From contig JAVLRN010000005.1 in NCBI GenBank assembly GCA_032821775.1, positions 2,976,001 to 3,040,000 of the forward strand: a DNA stretch of 64,000 nt, read 5' to 3'. The stretch's first letter is position 1. Every line of letters starts with the position of its first letter. Below are positions 1-9,723 of this stretch, piece by piece. The notes under the pieces are model-generated. The model was not told the DNA's origin, did not search any database, and saw only the letters and a list, made by a program, of their open reading frames with translations. The translations under genes and the position numbers were made by a program. The DNA is from Sanguinoderma infundibulare (taxonomy: Eukaryota; Basidiomycota; Agaricomycetes; Polyporales; Polyporaceae).

Positions 1-50
1 GATACGTGTTCTTTCGGATTTTACGAACATACACTCACGCTCGTGTACAG

Positions 51-166
51 CGGAGAGCGGCCGTGACCGACGACAACATCAAGGTGTTCATGGACGGCAG
101 CCGGAAGATCGAGCCCACGTTCGGCAAGAGCAAAGCTGCTGAGGCGACTGCTGCGCCGACAGCATA
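51..166 (+). CDS. 3' terminal exon of an unidentified protein (partial)
   Basis: The window opens inside an intron that ends at a GTACAG acceptor (45-50). An open frame follows and stops at the TAG at 164-166. The 38-residue tail is hydrophilic, with the segments VTDDNIKVFMDG and RKIEPTFGKSKA followed by an Ala-rich end. No domain can be recognised in so short a piece and the rest of the gene lies left of the window. The acceptor and the codon composition support a real terminal exon; the function is unknown. Confidence 0.45.
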
Positions 167-542
167 GAGGTGTAAGCAATCAAAAGCAAACTATCTAACT
201 TGTTGTAGACATAGGACTTGCTGGGTGTATCGTATTCCACGGAGAATTGTATCACTGCGCGAAGCTATCCTGGTGTGTTCCAGACGTAGGGTTTCCTTTC
301 GCACTCCTTGGCTTCACGCTGTTCGCCAATTTGGTTTCAAATCTCTTCATTGGGAGCCACTCCGGACTGACAGGCATCACAGTTCACAGTGTCCGCGAGC
401 AATACAGAACAATAATACACCCATGCCGGACAGGACAGATAGTGTCCAGAAGACACAGCGGCGGCACGCCAGACTCCAAGACATCACACAAAATCCAGAC
501 AGCAGAGAGCGACACTGGGCCAGCTGGCGCAACCCAATGCAA
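167..542. other. Intergenic region, nothing recognised
   Basis: This is the interval between the tail of the left-edge gene (+) and the stop of the DUF6593-like gene (-), so two 3' flanks meet here. The short ORFs lack splice or domain support. Confidence 0.4.
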
Positions 543-1350
543 CTACAACAAACCGCCCGACATCTCCGTCTCGCAGCCGCCTTCAGAGCTCTGCTCTTCG
601 TCGCAGTAGTGGTCCTTCATCCAGTCCGCCGTGACGCTATCCCGCCGTTTCTTCTCCACGATGAGGAACGTGAGGACGATCAAGTCGATGTCGAGCGCGG
701 TCGGTTGGATAAGGAGGCACCAGAACTTGTGGCCACGGAGGACGCCCTCCTGCACGTACTCTAGCACGAACCGCGCGATTTCGCGGCCGGTATCGCAATG
801 TGTGAGCTGACCATGGACGGCGTACATGTCAGCGGATCATACGAGAGGATAGAGGGCAGGCGCACGCACGACGTAGTTATCGCTGTCCCTGTCCACCTTC
901 CACCTGTAGTTCTCGTCGTCGGTCCCCCGGAAATACCGCGTCCTTCCCGCGCCGGGTCAGCACACACACACACGCACTTTCCACACCAAAATAGACTCAC
1001 TGCGAGCAGTAGCTGCCGAGCTTCCAGAGGAAGTGGCGCACCAGGATCGACATCGGGCGTCCGTCTAAGATGTGGCTCCGCACGACGCTGTGCTTCCCGA
1101 CGGTGCCATGGCCCCACTGGATCTCGGCGAGCGTCGAGTCGTCGCCCATGTCCGCGCCCGGAGGCCGGGTGACGCGCGTAATTTGCTGGCCGCGCGTGTG
1201 CGGTTTGGTGGTGTTGACGGTGTAGTGGACGGTCCCGTTGGCGGAGACGAACATCGTGTGCTCGACGTCATTCCGGGTGACGTAGAGGGGTATTCCGGGC
1301 TCCGTGACTTCTTTACGGCTGGCCTGATCGCGGGCAGAAGTGCTGTTCAT
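543..1350 (-). CDS. DUF6593-like basidiomycete protein, 228 aa
   Basis: Three exons join in phase: 1350-1001, 942-870 and 806-543. The ATG is at 1350 and the donors are GTGAGT and GTGCGT. The protein has a short N-terminal stretch, then beta-rich segments (GIPLYVTRNDVEHTMFVS, LAEIQWG), the diagnostic-looking block TRYFRGTDDENYRWKV created exactly at the first splice, and a hydrophobic block (ALDIDLIVLTFLIVEKKRRD) near the C-terminus. This matches my recollection of the DUF6593 layout, in which a charged D-x-x-x-Y-x-W-K strand is followed by a C-terminal hydrophobic strand or helix. The family is largely restricted to agaricomycetes, often multicopy and of unknown function. The assignment rests on pattern memory, not on a search. 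The exon structure is well supported because the reading frame only works when both introns are removed. Confidence 0.7.
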
Positions 1351-1873
1351 TGTGCTGCTTTGAGCGGGCTGGTGGAGTGTGCACGGAGAGAGATGGAGCC
1401 TCGATGAGAGATGATGGGCTTGTGCGGTTTTTCCTCCGTGGCTTTAATAGTGGTTTGGCCTGGACATGATGTAGCCTTTTTGGGAACAGAGACTTTGAAT
1501 TCGAACTCGCGGGTCGGCATGTAAGGTGGAATTGCGAAACAGCCCGGCGGAGGCTGTGGACCGAGCACGGTAGAGGAGAGGGATCCAGTCCGGGCGCCAG
1601 TGAGCGAACCCGTTTTGAATAGGGGATGTCTATAACGGGATCAATAAACTCGGAACAATGTTCAGGGTGACTAGCCGGGAAAGTACTGCGCATTGTCATT
1701 CTGGTAGACATGAGTTGAAGTCAAAAACTGAACATACGGATACGCTGTCCTATTGGTACAATTCTTCGAAATATTCGAGGCTTGGAAACGATTGGGCAGG
1801 AAATAATGGGAGTCGGCCCTCAGGCCTCAGGTCGCGAGGTTCTGTAATAGGACGAGTCAACTTCTTGTCTCTG
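1351..1873. other. Intergenic region, nothing recognised
   Basis: This interval lies between the start of the DUF6593-like gene and the stop of the first MYND gene, both on the minus strand. It should contain the promoter of the former; no clear TATA box or coding exon was seen. Confidence 0.4.
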
Positions 1874-2669
1874 TTAACGAATTGGACCGGCTAACCCTGA
1901 GCCCCAAAGCAGATCCTCGAGCGTCGACGTCAGCATCTCCAGCGCGTTCAGCTCCGTGTTTGGATGCGTTTCGCTATTCCGGTTGCCTAACGACTCCCAG
2001 TCGACTGGTAGGGACTGGAACCTCCAAGACCTCGCATACACGTAATGGCCACGCTCGGGCTCCGCGCGCGAAGGGGGTCGCGGATACCGAACGACGACCC
2101 CGAATGCAATAACATTCGTCAGCAACTCCACGGACTGCGTCAAAGCACGGTGGGTATCTACGACATAGGCCGCACAGAACATGCCTTTCTTGTAGAATTC
2201 CATGTGGAGAACCTGGAACGCTCGGGAAGGGTCCGAGCATTGCCCAGTGTTCCGGGTTGCTGCCACCGTGCACACCAGTGCTCGCTGACTGCTTGAGCCT
2301 GCGACAGCGTCGGCTCCTCCGTGCAGCCTGATGACGGTATCGACGATGGCGCCGAGTGACCCGTGGTTTACCTTTCGCCACTCAATGAGAGCGTTCGACA
2401 GGGAGATAGGCGTCGAGTATCCAAGATCATTATAATGGATCCTGGCCTGAATGTTTGGAGCTCGTAGGCACATCGTCCTGCCAAGGATCAGTAAGCGTGC
2501 AGTGAGCACTGAGCATGAGCGTAGAGTACAGGCTGTTGACTGGCACTCACCTATGCATAGGCCATGCAGCTCTTTGACACGTCTTGTTGCAACACAGGGC
2601 AACTCTGCACCCTACGCATCGCTTTGGCTTCTCTTTATCCCACTTTTTCCCGCAGTAGTTGCACAACAT
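1874..2669 (-). CDS. MYND zinc-finger protein (copy 1), 240 aa
   Basis: Two exons, 2669-2551 and 2477-1874, join in phase 2 after the codon for the finger's His-Arg. The N-terminus starts directly with the finger: MLCNYCGKK, then KRCVGC, CCNKTCQ and WPMHR. The eighth zinc ligand, the Cys of the H-x3-C motif (HRTMC), comes from exon 2, so the finger is complete only after splicing. The C-terminal part carries the family block LGYSTPISLSNALIEW and a hydrophobic core. At 240 residues it is shorter than its relatives further right (312-359 aa), mainly because it lacks the late PGR-FVRS block. MYND fingers usually bind proline-rich partner peptides; the role of this family is unknown. It is isolated from the main cluster and divergent in sequence. 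Confidence 0.75.
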
Positions 2670-3199
2670 GATGGGCAAGACCACGGAATACGTGGGGAAG
2701 TCGTTGCTATTCATTGGCGCAGTTGAAGCGGTTTGGGCGAGGGGACTCGGAGGCTATGGCGGGAGTTGAGAGTGCGGGAACTCGACAGGTAGTACATTGC
2801 AACACGACGCCAGCACGAGGATACAGCATGGCCTTTGAAGATGAGATTACACCATGACAGCTCGGTGCCCGGGCTCATGGCATGCAGATTACGTTCCAGA
2901 GCCACGTCCAACTGCCGACTACTGCAAGCGAGACGGGTCGGGTAACAAGCGCCCACTCCGATCAGTAAACTCGCGTGGCATGGTTTTTGGGGCCTCCAGA
3001 CACCGCTATGGAATAGAACACATACCTTCTCCCGCCGTTCCCCTCAAGCTCTGGATCTGACTCGCGCCGTGTTGTACAGCCCTTCCTGCAACTCACAAGA
3101 TGAAACATGCGAAACGGAACATTCCGTGCCGAGAGCGTAGACAGTGGACGACCGACGACCAGGACCGGGAGCCTAGGAGCCGTATGTTCTTCTCTGTAC
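2670..3199. other. Promoter side of MYND copy 1; otherwise nothing recognised
   Basis: This is 5' flank of the minus-strand MYND gene and the region where the missing front half of the broken sedolisin would be expected. I searched it for sedolisin prodomain and early catalytic-domain sequence and saw none. Confidence 0.4.
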
Positions 3200-4362
3200 G
3201 ACTAACTCTCGCGATGCGGAAACTAACAATCTCCTCTAATTGCGGTGCCTCGACGTCCAATGCACCATCGTCGGGCTCGCGACGAACGTCCCCGTGCAGT
3301 TCATTTCCGCCGGGGGCTCGGACTCGAACGACATCTTCCAGTCCATCACGGACCTTGTCAGCTTCCTCCTCAAGCAGGACACCCCGTCCCCGGTGCTCAC
3401 GACGAGCTTTGGTGTGGATGAGCGCTGTTCTGCCGGAGGTCGCAGAGTGAGCACGCTGTATCTCCCCTTCTCATCTCGTTCCGGACTCATTGACACATTG
3501 TGCTGTGACAGGGCTCTGTGCTTCTCCTTTGTGCAGCTCGGGACGCGGGATACGAGTGTCCTGTTTGCCTCGGGCGATGGCGGCGGCGTCGCGGGTATCC
3601 GGGCGAACGACATGTGAGGCGACGATGGCTTGTTCATCCCAGTGTTCCCCGCCACATACCCCTTGTGAGTCATTGTTCCAATTTTACTGTAGGCTGCACA
3701 CTCAGGAAGCTCTACTCTCGCAGCGTGACCTCGGTCGGGAGCACAGAAGGCGTCAGCCCCGAGACCGCCGCGATCTTCTCCTCCGGCAGGTTCTCCAACA
3801 TCTTCCCGCAGCCCGACTACCAGTCCGTCGCAGCTGTCAACTACCTCAACGCGCTCAACATCACTGCCAACGCCTCCGACCCAGGCTCGCTTGCGGCCAG
3901 GTTCAACACCACCGCCGCGCGTTCCCCAACGTCGCGATGCAGGGCCGGGACGTCGAGATTGTCGCCGCGGGCCAGCGCCTCCCGATCTTCGGGACGAGCG
4001 CGTCGAGCGCGATGTCCGCGAGCCTGGTCGCGCTTGTCAACGACCAGCCGCTGAACGCGGGCAAGCTGCCGCTGGGCTTCCTCAATCCGCTGCTGTACAG
4101 GATGGCGGCGGAGGCGGGGGTGTTCAACGACATCACCGTACCCGACGTTGCTCCCCACGGTGATGTCGTTGAACAACGGAGGGCTTCCCGGCGATGCCTA
4201 GTTGGGACGCCGTACGTACCACAGTCTCGGTCACTTGGTTCTGTGGAGAGAACGCGGTCAGCGGTGTTGACGGATGTGTGTCTAGATCACTGGGCTGGGC
4301 ACGCCGGGTTATGTCAAACTGCTCGGCGTGGCTATGGGGAGCAACCAATCCTCGACTCTTTA
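3200..4362 (+). pseudogene. Sedolisin (S53, tripeptidyl-peptidase type) pseudogene, 5'-truncated
   Basis: Sedolisin signature segments appear in order but in different frames: LDVQCTIVGLATNVPVQF (from about 3244), VLTTSFGVDE, QLGTRDTSVLFASGDGG (from about 3537), VTSVGSTEGVSPETAAIFSSG, FPNVAMQGRDVEIV, then the catalytic-serine region FGTSASSA and LPLGFLNPLLY. The end is GFPAMPSWDA, an intron, then TGLGTPGYVKLLG up to the TAG near 4360. The Asp of LDVQ and the Ser of GTS are present. The secretion signal, the prodomain and the first part of the catalytic domain are missing. At least three single-base frameshifts break the frame (near 3420, 3617 and 3912), and an inverted duplication near 4122-4174 disrupts the calcium-loop region. 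Intact family members are secreted acid proteases of about 560-600 residues. This copy cannot make one. Confidence 0.85.
4122..4174. repeat. Perfect 18-bp inverted repeat with 17-nt loop inside the sedolisin relic
   Basis: The arms GTTCAACGACATCACCGT (4122-4139) and its exact reverse complement (4157-4174) flank a 17-nt spacer. Read on the minus strand, arm and spacer give FNDITVGSNVG, the sequence expected on the plus strand of a sedolisin. The second arm and the spacer therefore look like an inverted copy of about 35 nt of coding sequence. Confidence 0.85.
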
Positions 4363-5114
4363 GGCGTGTCCCCGGCGGTGCTCCATACGAGTACAAGTAT
4401 CAGATGCGGGATGGGTAATCAGAAGCAATAATGAATATGGGCTTACGTTCGTCACATATATGATGCGTGCCCACTCCTCCGGATCCGGAATTGACGGCTC
4501 GCCCGCAGGAGGCGCGATCGTTGGAGGGTTGATAAGCCTCAAACGTTGTGGGTCCCCCCTTTCCCAGCCAGTAATCGCTTTATGTCCCGAAACATCCCGT
4601 CGCAGTCGCTGTCGTGCGTCACACCCTCGATCTTCCTCCTCAGCGTTCTTGCTGAAAGCACACCTCCAGCCGCAACGACGACCTCAGCGTCGACCCGTTT
4701 TGTGGCGGTTTGGCAGCGATAGGCACACGTGACTAGAGGTTCGCCGAGAATGGTAAGTGACCTGCCTTTTTGGGACGACGATTGTCCGCCGCGCTCCGCG
4801 GAGTTTCAAGTGCGGCTGACCTGCGCGCCTCTCCCTCCAACCTACTTCAACCGCAACCGCCTGTTTAAACCGCCAATGCATCTTACCCTCTTCCCCTGCA
4901 CAGGTTTCCGGTCCCGCCACTCAATGCTCGCCTCCTCGCTCATCATCCTTCAACATCGTCAGCCAAGCTCCGAGTCGCCACCTCTCAACGACGCGCGACA
5001 AGCCACAACCACCAACCACAGAAGACTCGGGGTCGACATCGCCGCTCACCGTCTGTATCTGCTTACTCGATCTCAGGATACTCTCACTGTGGTGGCTGAC
5101 ATCTAGGATCTCTG
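4363..5114. other. Gene-free region, nothing recognised
   Basis: There is no ORF with domain similarity or splice support. The base composition becomes pyrimidine-rich on the plus strand toward the tandem repeats that follow. Confidence 0.4.
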
Positions 5115-6235
5115 TCCCTGCTGTGCTTGGCTTCGTCTTCGGCTTTGGCGGTCCCGGTGGTTTGGTGGTTCTTGCCTTCCGCTTGGTACGTCCTCTGGCC
5201 CTCATCTACGTCTGTGCTCCACGATGCTTCCCCCCAACTACTGTGACGGCGTATCTGACATCATCAAGACCAATAACTTGTGCGACTCCTCCGTCGACGT
5301 TGCCCTACTTGTCCTGGTGACTCTCGTGGCGTCCCCTAGGCAGACCTCAGGCAACTCGACGCCGCCAACGCGGTAGACCCAAACGGTCATTCAAACTTAC
5401 ACTCCGCTTCGCCTTCGTCTTTTGTGGTACCTCGGTGGTTCAGTACTTGCTTGTCTTCCGCTTGGTACGTCCTCTGGCCGTGGTCTACTTCTGATCTCTG
5501 GAACACTTGTACTGGACCACTGTGGCGACCTCTTCGACGCTTACGTCCACTCCGGCTTTGGCGACGTCCTGGTCGCTGGCGATCCCGGTGATCACCTTCT
5601 AGTGCCTGGCGGCTCTGGTTCGTCCCCCAGGCAACACCTTGGGTAACTCGACTCGACGCCGCCAACGCGGTTGACCCTAACGGTCACTCAAGCTTACACT
5701 CAAGGTTCACCAACAGCTCACGCGGTGGTTAGCTTCGTATCTGTCTTTGGCGGCGCTGAGTGCTCGCTTGTCTTCCGCTTCGTACGTCTTTGGCTGTGGT
5801 TTGTGTCTCGTCTCTGTGAGCTTTGCCTTCGACAACTGTGGAGACTGCGGTACCCGACACTGTTAACACTATCCTCGGTGCTGGCGACTCTACTGGCTTC
5901 CCCTAGGCAGACCTCAGTCAACTCGACGCCGCCAACCAAACGGTCGTCCAATCATCCACTCAGAGCCGAGCAAGATCGGGGCAGTGGTTGGCTTTACCTT
6001 GGTATTTGGTGTGGCTGGATGGCTGGCTCCTCGTCTTCGTCCTCTGTCTATGTCTGATCTCTGCGACGCTTGTCCTCGAGCGCTGCGCCCATGTCTACTG
6101 ATACTTGCGTGGAGGACACTTGCTCCTGCTTGGGCGATCTCCTACCTGCTGGCGACCCTCGACGCGTGCTCTAGGAAGATCTTAGGCGACTCAGCGCCGC
6201 CAACGCGGTAGACCCAAACGGTCGTTCAAGCTTAT
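5115..6235. repeat. Degenerate tandem array, about four units of 270-300 bp
   Basis: Four copies of a diverged unit follow one another. Each contains a front block related to CTTCCGCTTGGTACGTCCTC (starting near 5177, 5456, 5774 and 6030) and an end block GACGCCGCCAACGCGG (near 5358, 5655, 5925 and, slightly altered, 6193). The end block is usually followed by a GACCC(A/T)AACGGTC element and a run resembling TTCAAGCTTACAC. Spacings between end blocks are about 297, 270 and 268 bp. The last unit runs into CTTATATACAAAG, a possible TATA-like element. No coding frame is shared between units. It could be a minisatellite or the tandem-repeat end of a mobile element. Confidence 0.7.
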
Positions 6236-6944
6236 ATACAAAGCCCGCTGCGCGACAAGTCGATCAAGATCTTCCCTGGAATTTCGTTGTGTGTGCTTCC
6301 TTATCGTCTTAGTTCGTGGTTTCGTGCGCTGTGTTTTTCGCGTTCATTTGCGACTCGTTGCTTCCTGCGTTGTATATCGCATTCACAGTGGGCCGTGGCC
6401 GTAGTCCCTTTACTTACGGGACAGGCACGCGCAGCGAGTCTCGGGCGTTGGTGGGACTCACGTCCCGGGGGGAGTTTTGGTCGCTGCTGGGGCAACCGGC
6501 AGCGACACTCCTGCACTTCCAGCCACAAAGGCAGGGCGGACGTATGTTATCTACGACGACCTAAGGAAGGCTAGGTTTTACCCCGCGCCCTCCCTTGAAT
6601 GGGCAGAGACTCGCTGTTGCACCTGTTCTATGCTCCTAAAAATATACAATATTCAAACAGACTTGTTATTGTGTGACGTGCGACGCGCCGGTACTTCCAT
6701 GTCAGCATTGGCAAGATCTTGAAATCGGTCCATTTGAACGGATCTCTGTCCTCGACGGTCCCCTAACCAATGTATGTGTTCAGCATGCACTGATTTGTTG
6801 GGTACAAGGACACGGTTGACGCTAAATGTTCAAGGACCAGCTACCCACTCAGCGTCCTGCGATCGAGTTGAAGGTGATCCATAGATTCGGTAATGTTGTC
6901 AACAGATTTGGCGTCTCCTTTCGTGTTCTTCTTGGCAAACGCGA
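6236..6944. other. Gene-free region right of the tandem array
   Basis: Several overlapping short ORFs exist on both strands (for example 6287-6574), but none shows a known domain, a splice pattern or a homolog elsewhere in the window. It may belong to the same repetitive unit as the array; that is only a guess from adjacency. Confidence 0.35.
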
Positions 6945-8615
6945 TCATAAGGACAGAACGTTTTCCGAGAGATTGTCCGAGTCGGCAGGATTGACCTTCT
7001 GTCTCTTCTTCTTCTTGTCGCCGGAAGGCTTGCCGACTGCAGGACTATCACCGCCGTTCGACGCACTACCGCCTGCCTTGAGCGCGTGCATCCGCTCGTT
7101 CACGCGCTGCAGCGCCGTCTTCATCTGTCCAGCCGAGAAGGTTGACAGATCGAAGTACCTCGGTGCGTACTCTAGCAACCTGTTTCAAAGGCCAGGCCAC
7201 GAAGCCACACTCTCATCAGCATCGACAAAAGCACGATCACGGATCGAGTCTCCGCATATGCATGCCCGTCAATCTATCCCCTCGAAGCAGCTTCCGCTGC
7301 GGCTCAAAGAAGAGTCGATATGACCATAGCGTCTCTCTCGTGCAGCCTTCATTCCCCGGTATCGAGTCGCACCGTGATTCGGTCGAGTACTGTCAGGTCT
7401 CGCGTCACCGCGGAGTGGAGTAGGGTCTTTCATGTGGCTATCGTACACACGTACATACGAGTAGGCTGAGACTTGAACGCTACAATTGGACGAAGCGTCT
7501 CGGCGTGCCTTCGTTGCGACAATATAGAAGGTAGACTCACTCGCTGTATGCCTCATCCGGGGCGGCCCAAGTTCCAACATCTGGTCAACGAAGCTGACGA
7601 CACCTGCAGGAGTTTCGCCAGAGTCCATGCCAGCGATGATCGCATCCAGCTCTTTCAGGCCTCGCGGACCAGCAAGGTATTGCCCCCAATTGGTGAAGAG
7701 CGGCTGCCACGTCCACAGCTTGTGAGAACGGACGAAGCGTCCGGGCAACATGATGCCTCCACCGTGTTTTCCATGGCCTCTGAGAGGCAGTCCAGCATTC
7801 ATCGTCCTAATGCACAAGGTGACGATGTCTTGGAACACAGCACGCATGTGCGTTTCCATGGAGGGGTCGTAGATGGGGCGATATAACGGGAGAAGACTCA
7901 GCGCAGACGAGGCGCCCACCTGTCCCTGAGCCACTCGGTTGTCCGTGCCCACAGGCAGGACGATGACGAGCATCGGGATGACGGAGTCGAACGTAGGGAC
8001 ACAGTTCCATGCCTGCACCGCCTCCTGCCGTAATTTAGCGGTCGCCTCCAAGGCTACGGTACCCCCGGCCTCTTCTTGAACTCGTCGATGGCGAGGAACC
8101 GGAGGCCATAGAGCGTGAATGTGTTCCCGGGATTCGACGACGAGTGTCGGTGAGTGGCACTTTGCAGTTGAAGTTGGATCATTTTCGGCGGGCGTTTCAT
8201 AAACTCCGGGCCCCCGCTGAGGAAAACGTGAGCTGTCACCAAGGCTTGCAACGCCCATCTGTGCGCGTCTCTGTAGTCGGTGAGCGCATGGTTGTAGTCC
8301 TGAAGCCCAATGCCCGGGCAGACATGAGATCGGACCCCAAGCCCTCCACATTTCTGTCCACGGCACGACAGAAGTTCCTGATATCCATGAATCAGTCCAT
8401 GAGAAGGCATAGGATGACGACTTTGCGTCAGTGACATTTCTGGCTCGAAGAGATTGTGCTTACATGTGGATCGGCCATGCGGCCGCCTGACACTTCCTGT
8501 TACAGTAGATCGTCCTTTGACACCGAGTGCACCGCTTGAGCTTTACGTCCTCGCTTTGGGGGCGATCGCAGTAGGAGCATTTTCTGAGGGGAATGTCTCC
8601 GTGTACCTGGCTCAT
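6945..8615 (-). CDS. MYND zinc-finger protein (copy 2), with two 1-nt frame disruptions
   Basis: Exon 1 (8615-8464) encodes MSQVHGDIPLRKCSYCD, KRCTRC, YCNRKCQ and WPIH. A GTAAGC intron interrupts the finger, and exon 2 (8377-7541) supplies the last ligand (HMNFC). Exon 2 carries family blocks (DAHRWALQALV, GLPLRG, LPGRFVRSHKLWTWQPLFT) but in three frames. One base is missing near 8312 (GGCTTCAGG, expected TTCC), and one is missing in a G-run near 8060. Adding one base at each point restores a single frame that also fits the downstream donor phase. A possible third exon (7171-6945, after a roughly 370-nt intron) would add a Lys-rich tail with LSTFSAGQMKT and KKKKRQK. Either a recent pseudogene or two assembly errors in short runs would explain it. 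Confidence 0.65.
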
Positions 8616-9723
8616 GGCAAAACGGGATCACAGTAGCGAAGCGCGTCCAGGATCTCGTTGACGAAGTAAAGCACCGGGAAGCGTCGAGGGGACATACAAA
8701 TCAACATGAGATCAAGGTCGGCGCGGGATGGAAGAAATGGAGGCTTAGTAGCGAACCTGTTGCAAACCGACTGCAAGAGCACCTAATAAACTCAAACATA
8801 TTCATGAGTCAAGACAGGGGGCGAATGATATGCAGACGCCGGTGCCTACCTGATATCGGGGGAGAGAAGAGTTGTAGCAGGAGGAGGAGATCAATATTCC
8901 AACACGATATCGATCAAAGGCCAAACACCTGTGCGTACGTAGGCGGTAGTCAAGGCCACGAAAGCCAGGCATTATAAACCTCCGTGTTTGCTGCTTACCA
9001 GTTGCGACAGCGCTCACCTAGCCAAAGCATACCGATCCTACCATACACGCTCAGTTTCGTATGGCGACAACACGCTTAAGATAGTCAAGGCATTCCAGAC
9101 GAGGGTTATCCTAGCAGGCTACAGCAGGCGAGCGTCGAGCGAGGCACACTTCAAGTTAGTTCACTGCGACTTGAAACCTTGCCGTGGTACGTCGTTTCCC
9201 TCGTCCTTCGACATGCAAACATTGACAAATCACATCATTACCGTCACGAAGTGTTTATCATGAAGATCGTAACCCGGTGGTCCGAGACCACAAATGGGTA
9301 CCACGGAACATCGGTGACTCTGCGAACGGACTCGGACTGCTAACGATCGATGCATGTATGATATCTACGCGCGGGCGCGAGAGGAATCGGGTCTATCAGA
9401 TACATCGAGTAGCATACAGAGAATAAGCGATATGATACGTGCACTGCAAGGAAAGCGATTCACCAAGTATACATAGCATAGCATATGATGCAATTTGACG
9501 ACGCGTGCGTGCGGGAGCGGAAAGGAAACATAAAGCCACCCAGTGATGACTCGTGAGCTAGCGATATCGTCTAAAGCGTGCGCATGGCAGGTAGTCAAGA
9601 GATTATACAAGAAATCTAGTAGAATAGCAAGGCTCGTCGCTAATATGCATGTTGGATTCTAGTCCGCGAGGTCCCGGACAGACGGAGTGTCCGAAAGCCA
9701 GCATTGATTGATCCAGGAGGGAC
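8616..9723. other. Gene-free region between MYND copy 2 and SCAP
   Basis: It holds the 5' flank of MYND copy 2 and the 3' flank of the SCAP gene. The centre is AT-richer than its surroundings. No coding exon, RNA gene or repeat could be supported. Confidence 0.4.

Noticed and set aside
9100..9220. HCDLKP in a plus-strand frame, resembling the catalytic loop of protein kinases.
   Set aside because: No other kinase motif (glycine loop, VAIK lysine, DFG) lies in any frame nearby and the surrounding sequence is not coding-like. A six-residue match is within chance.
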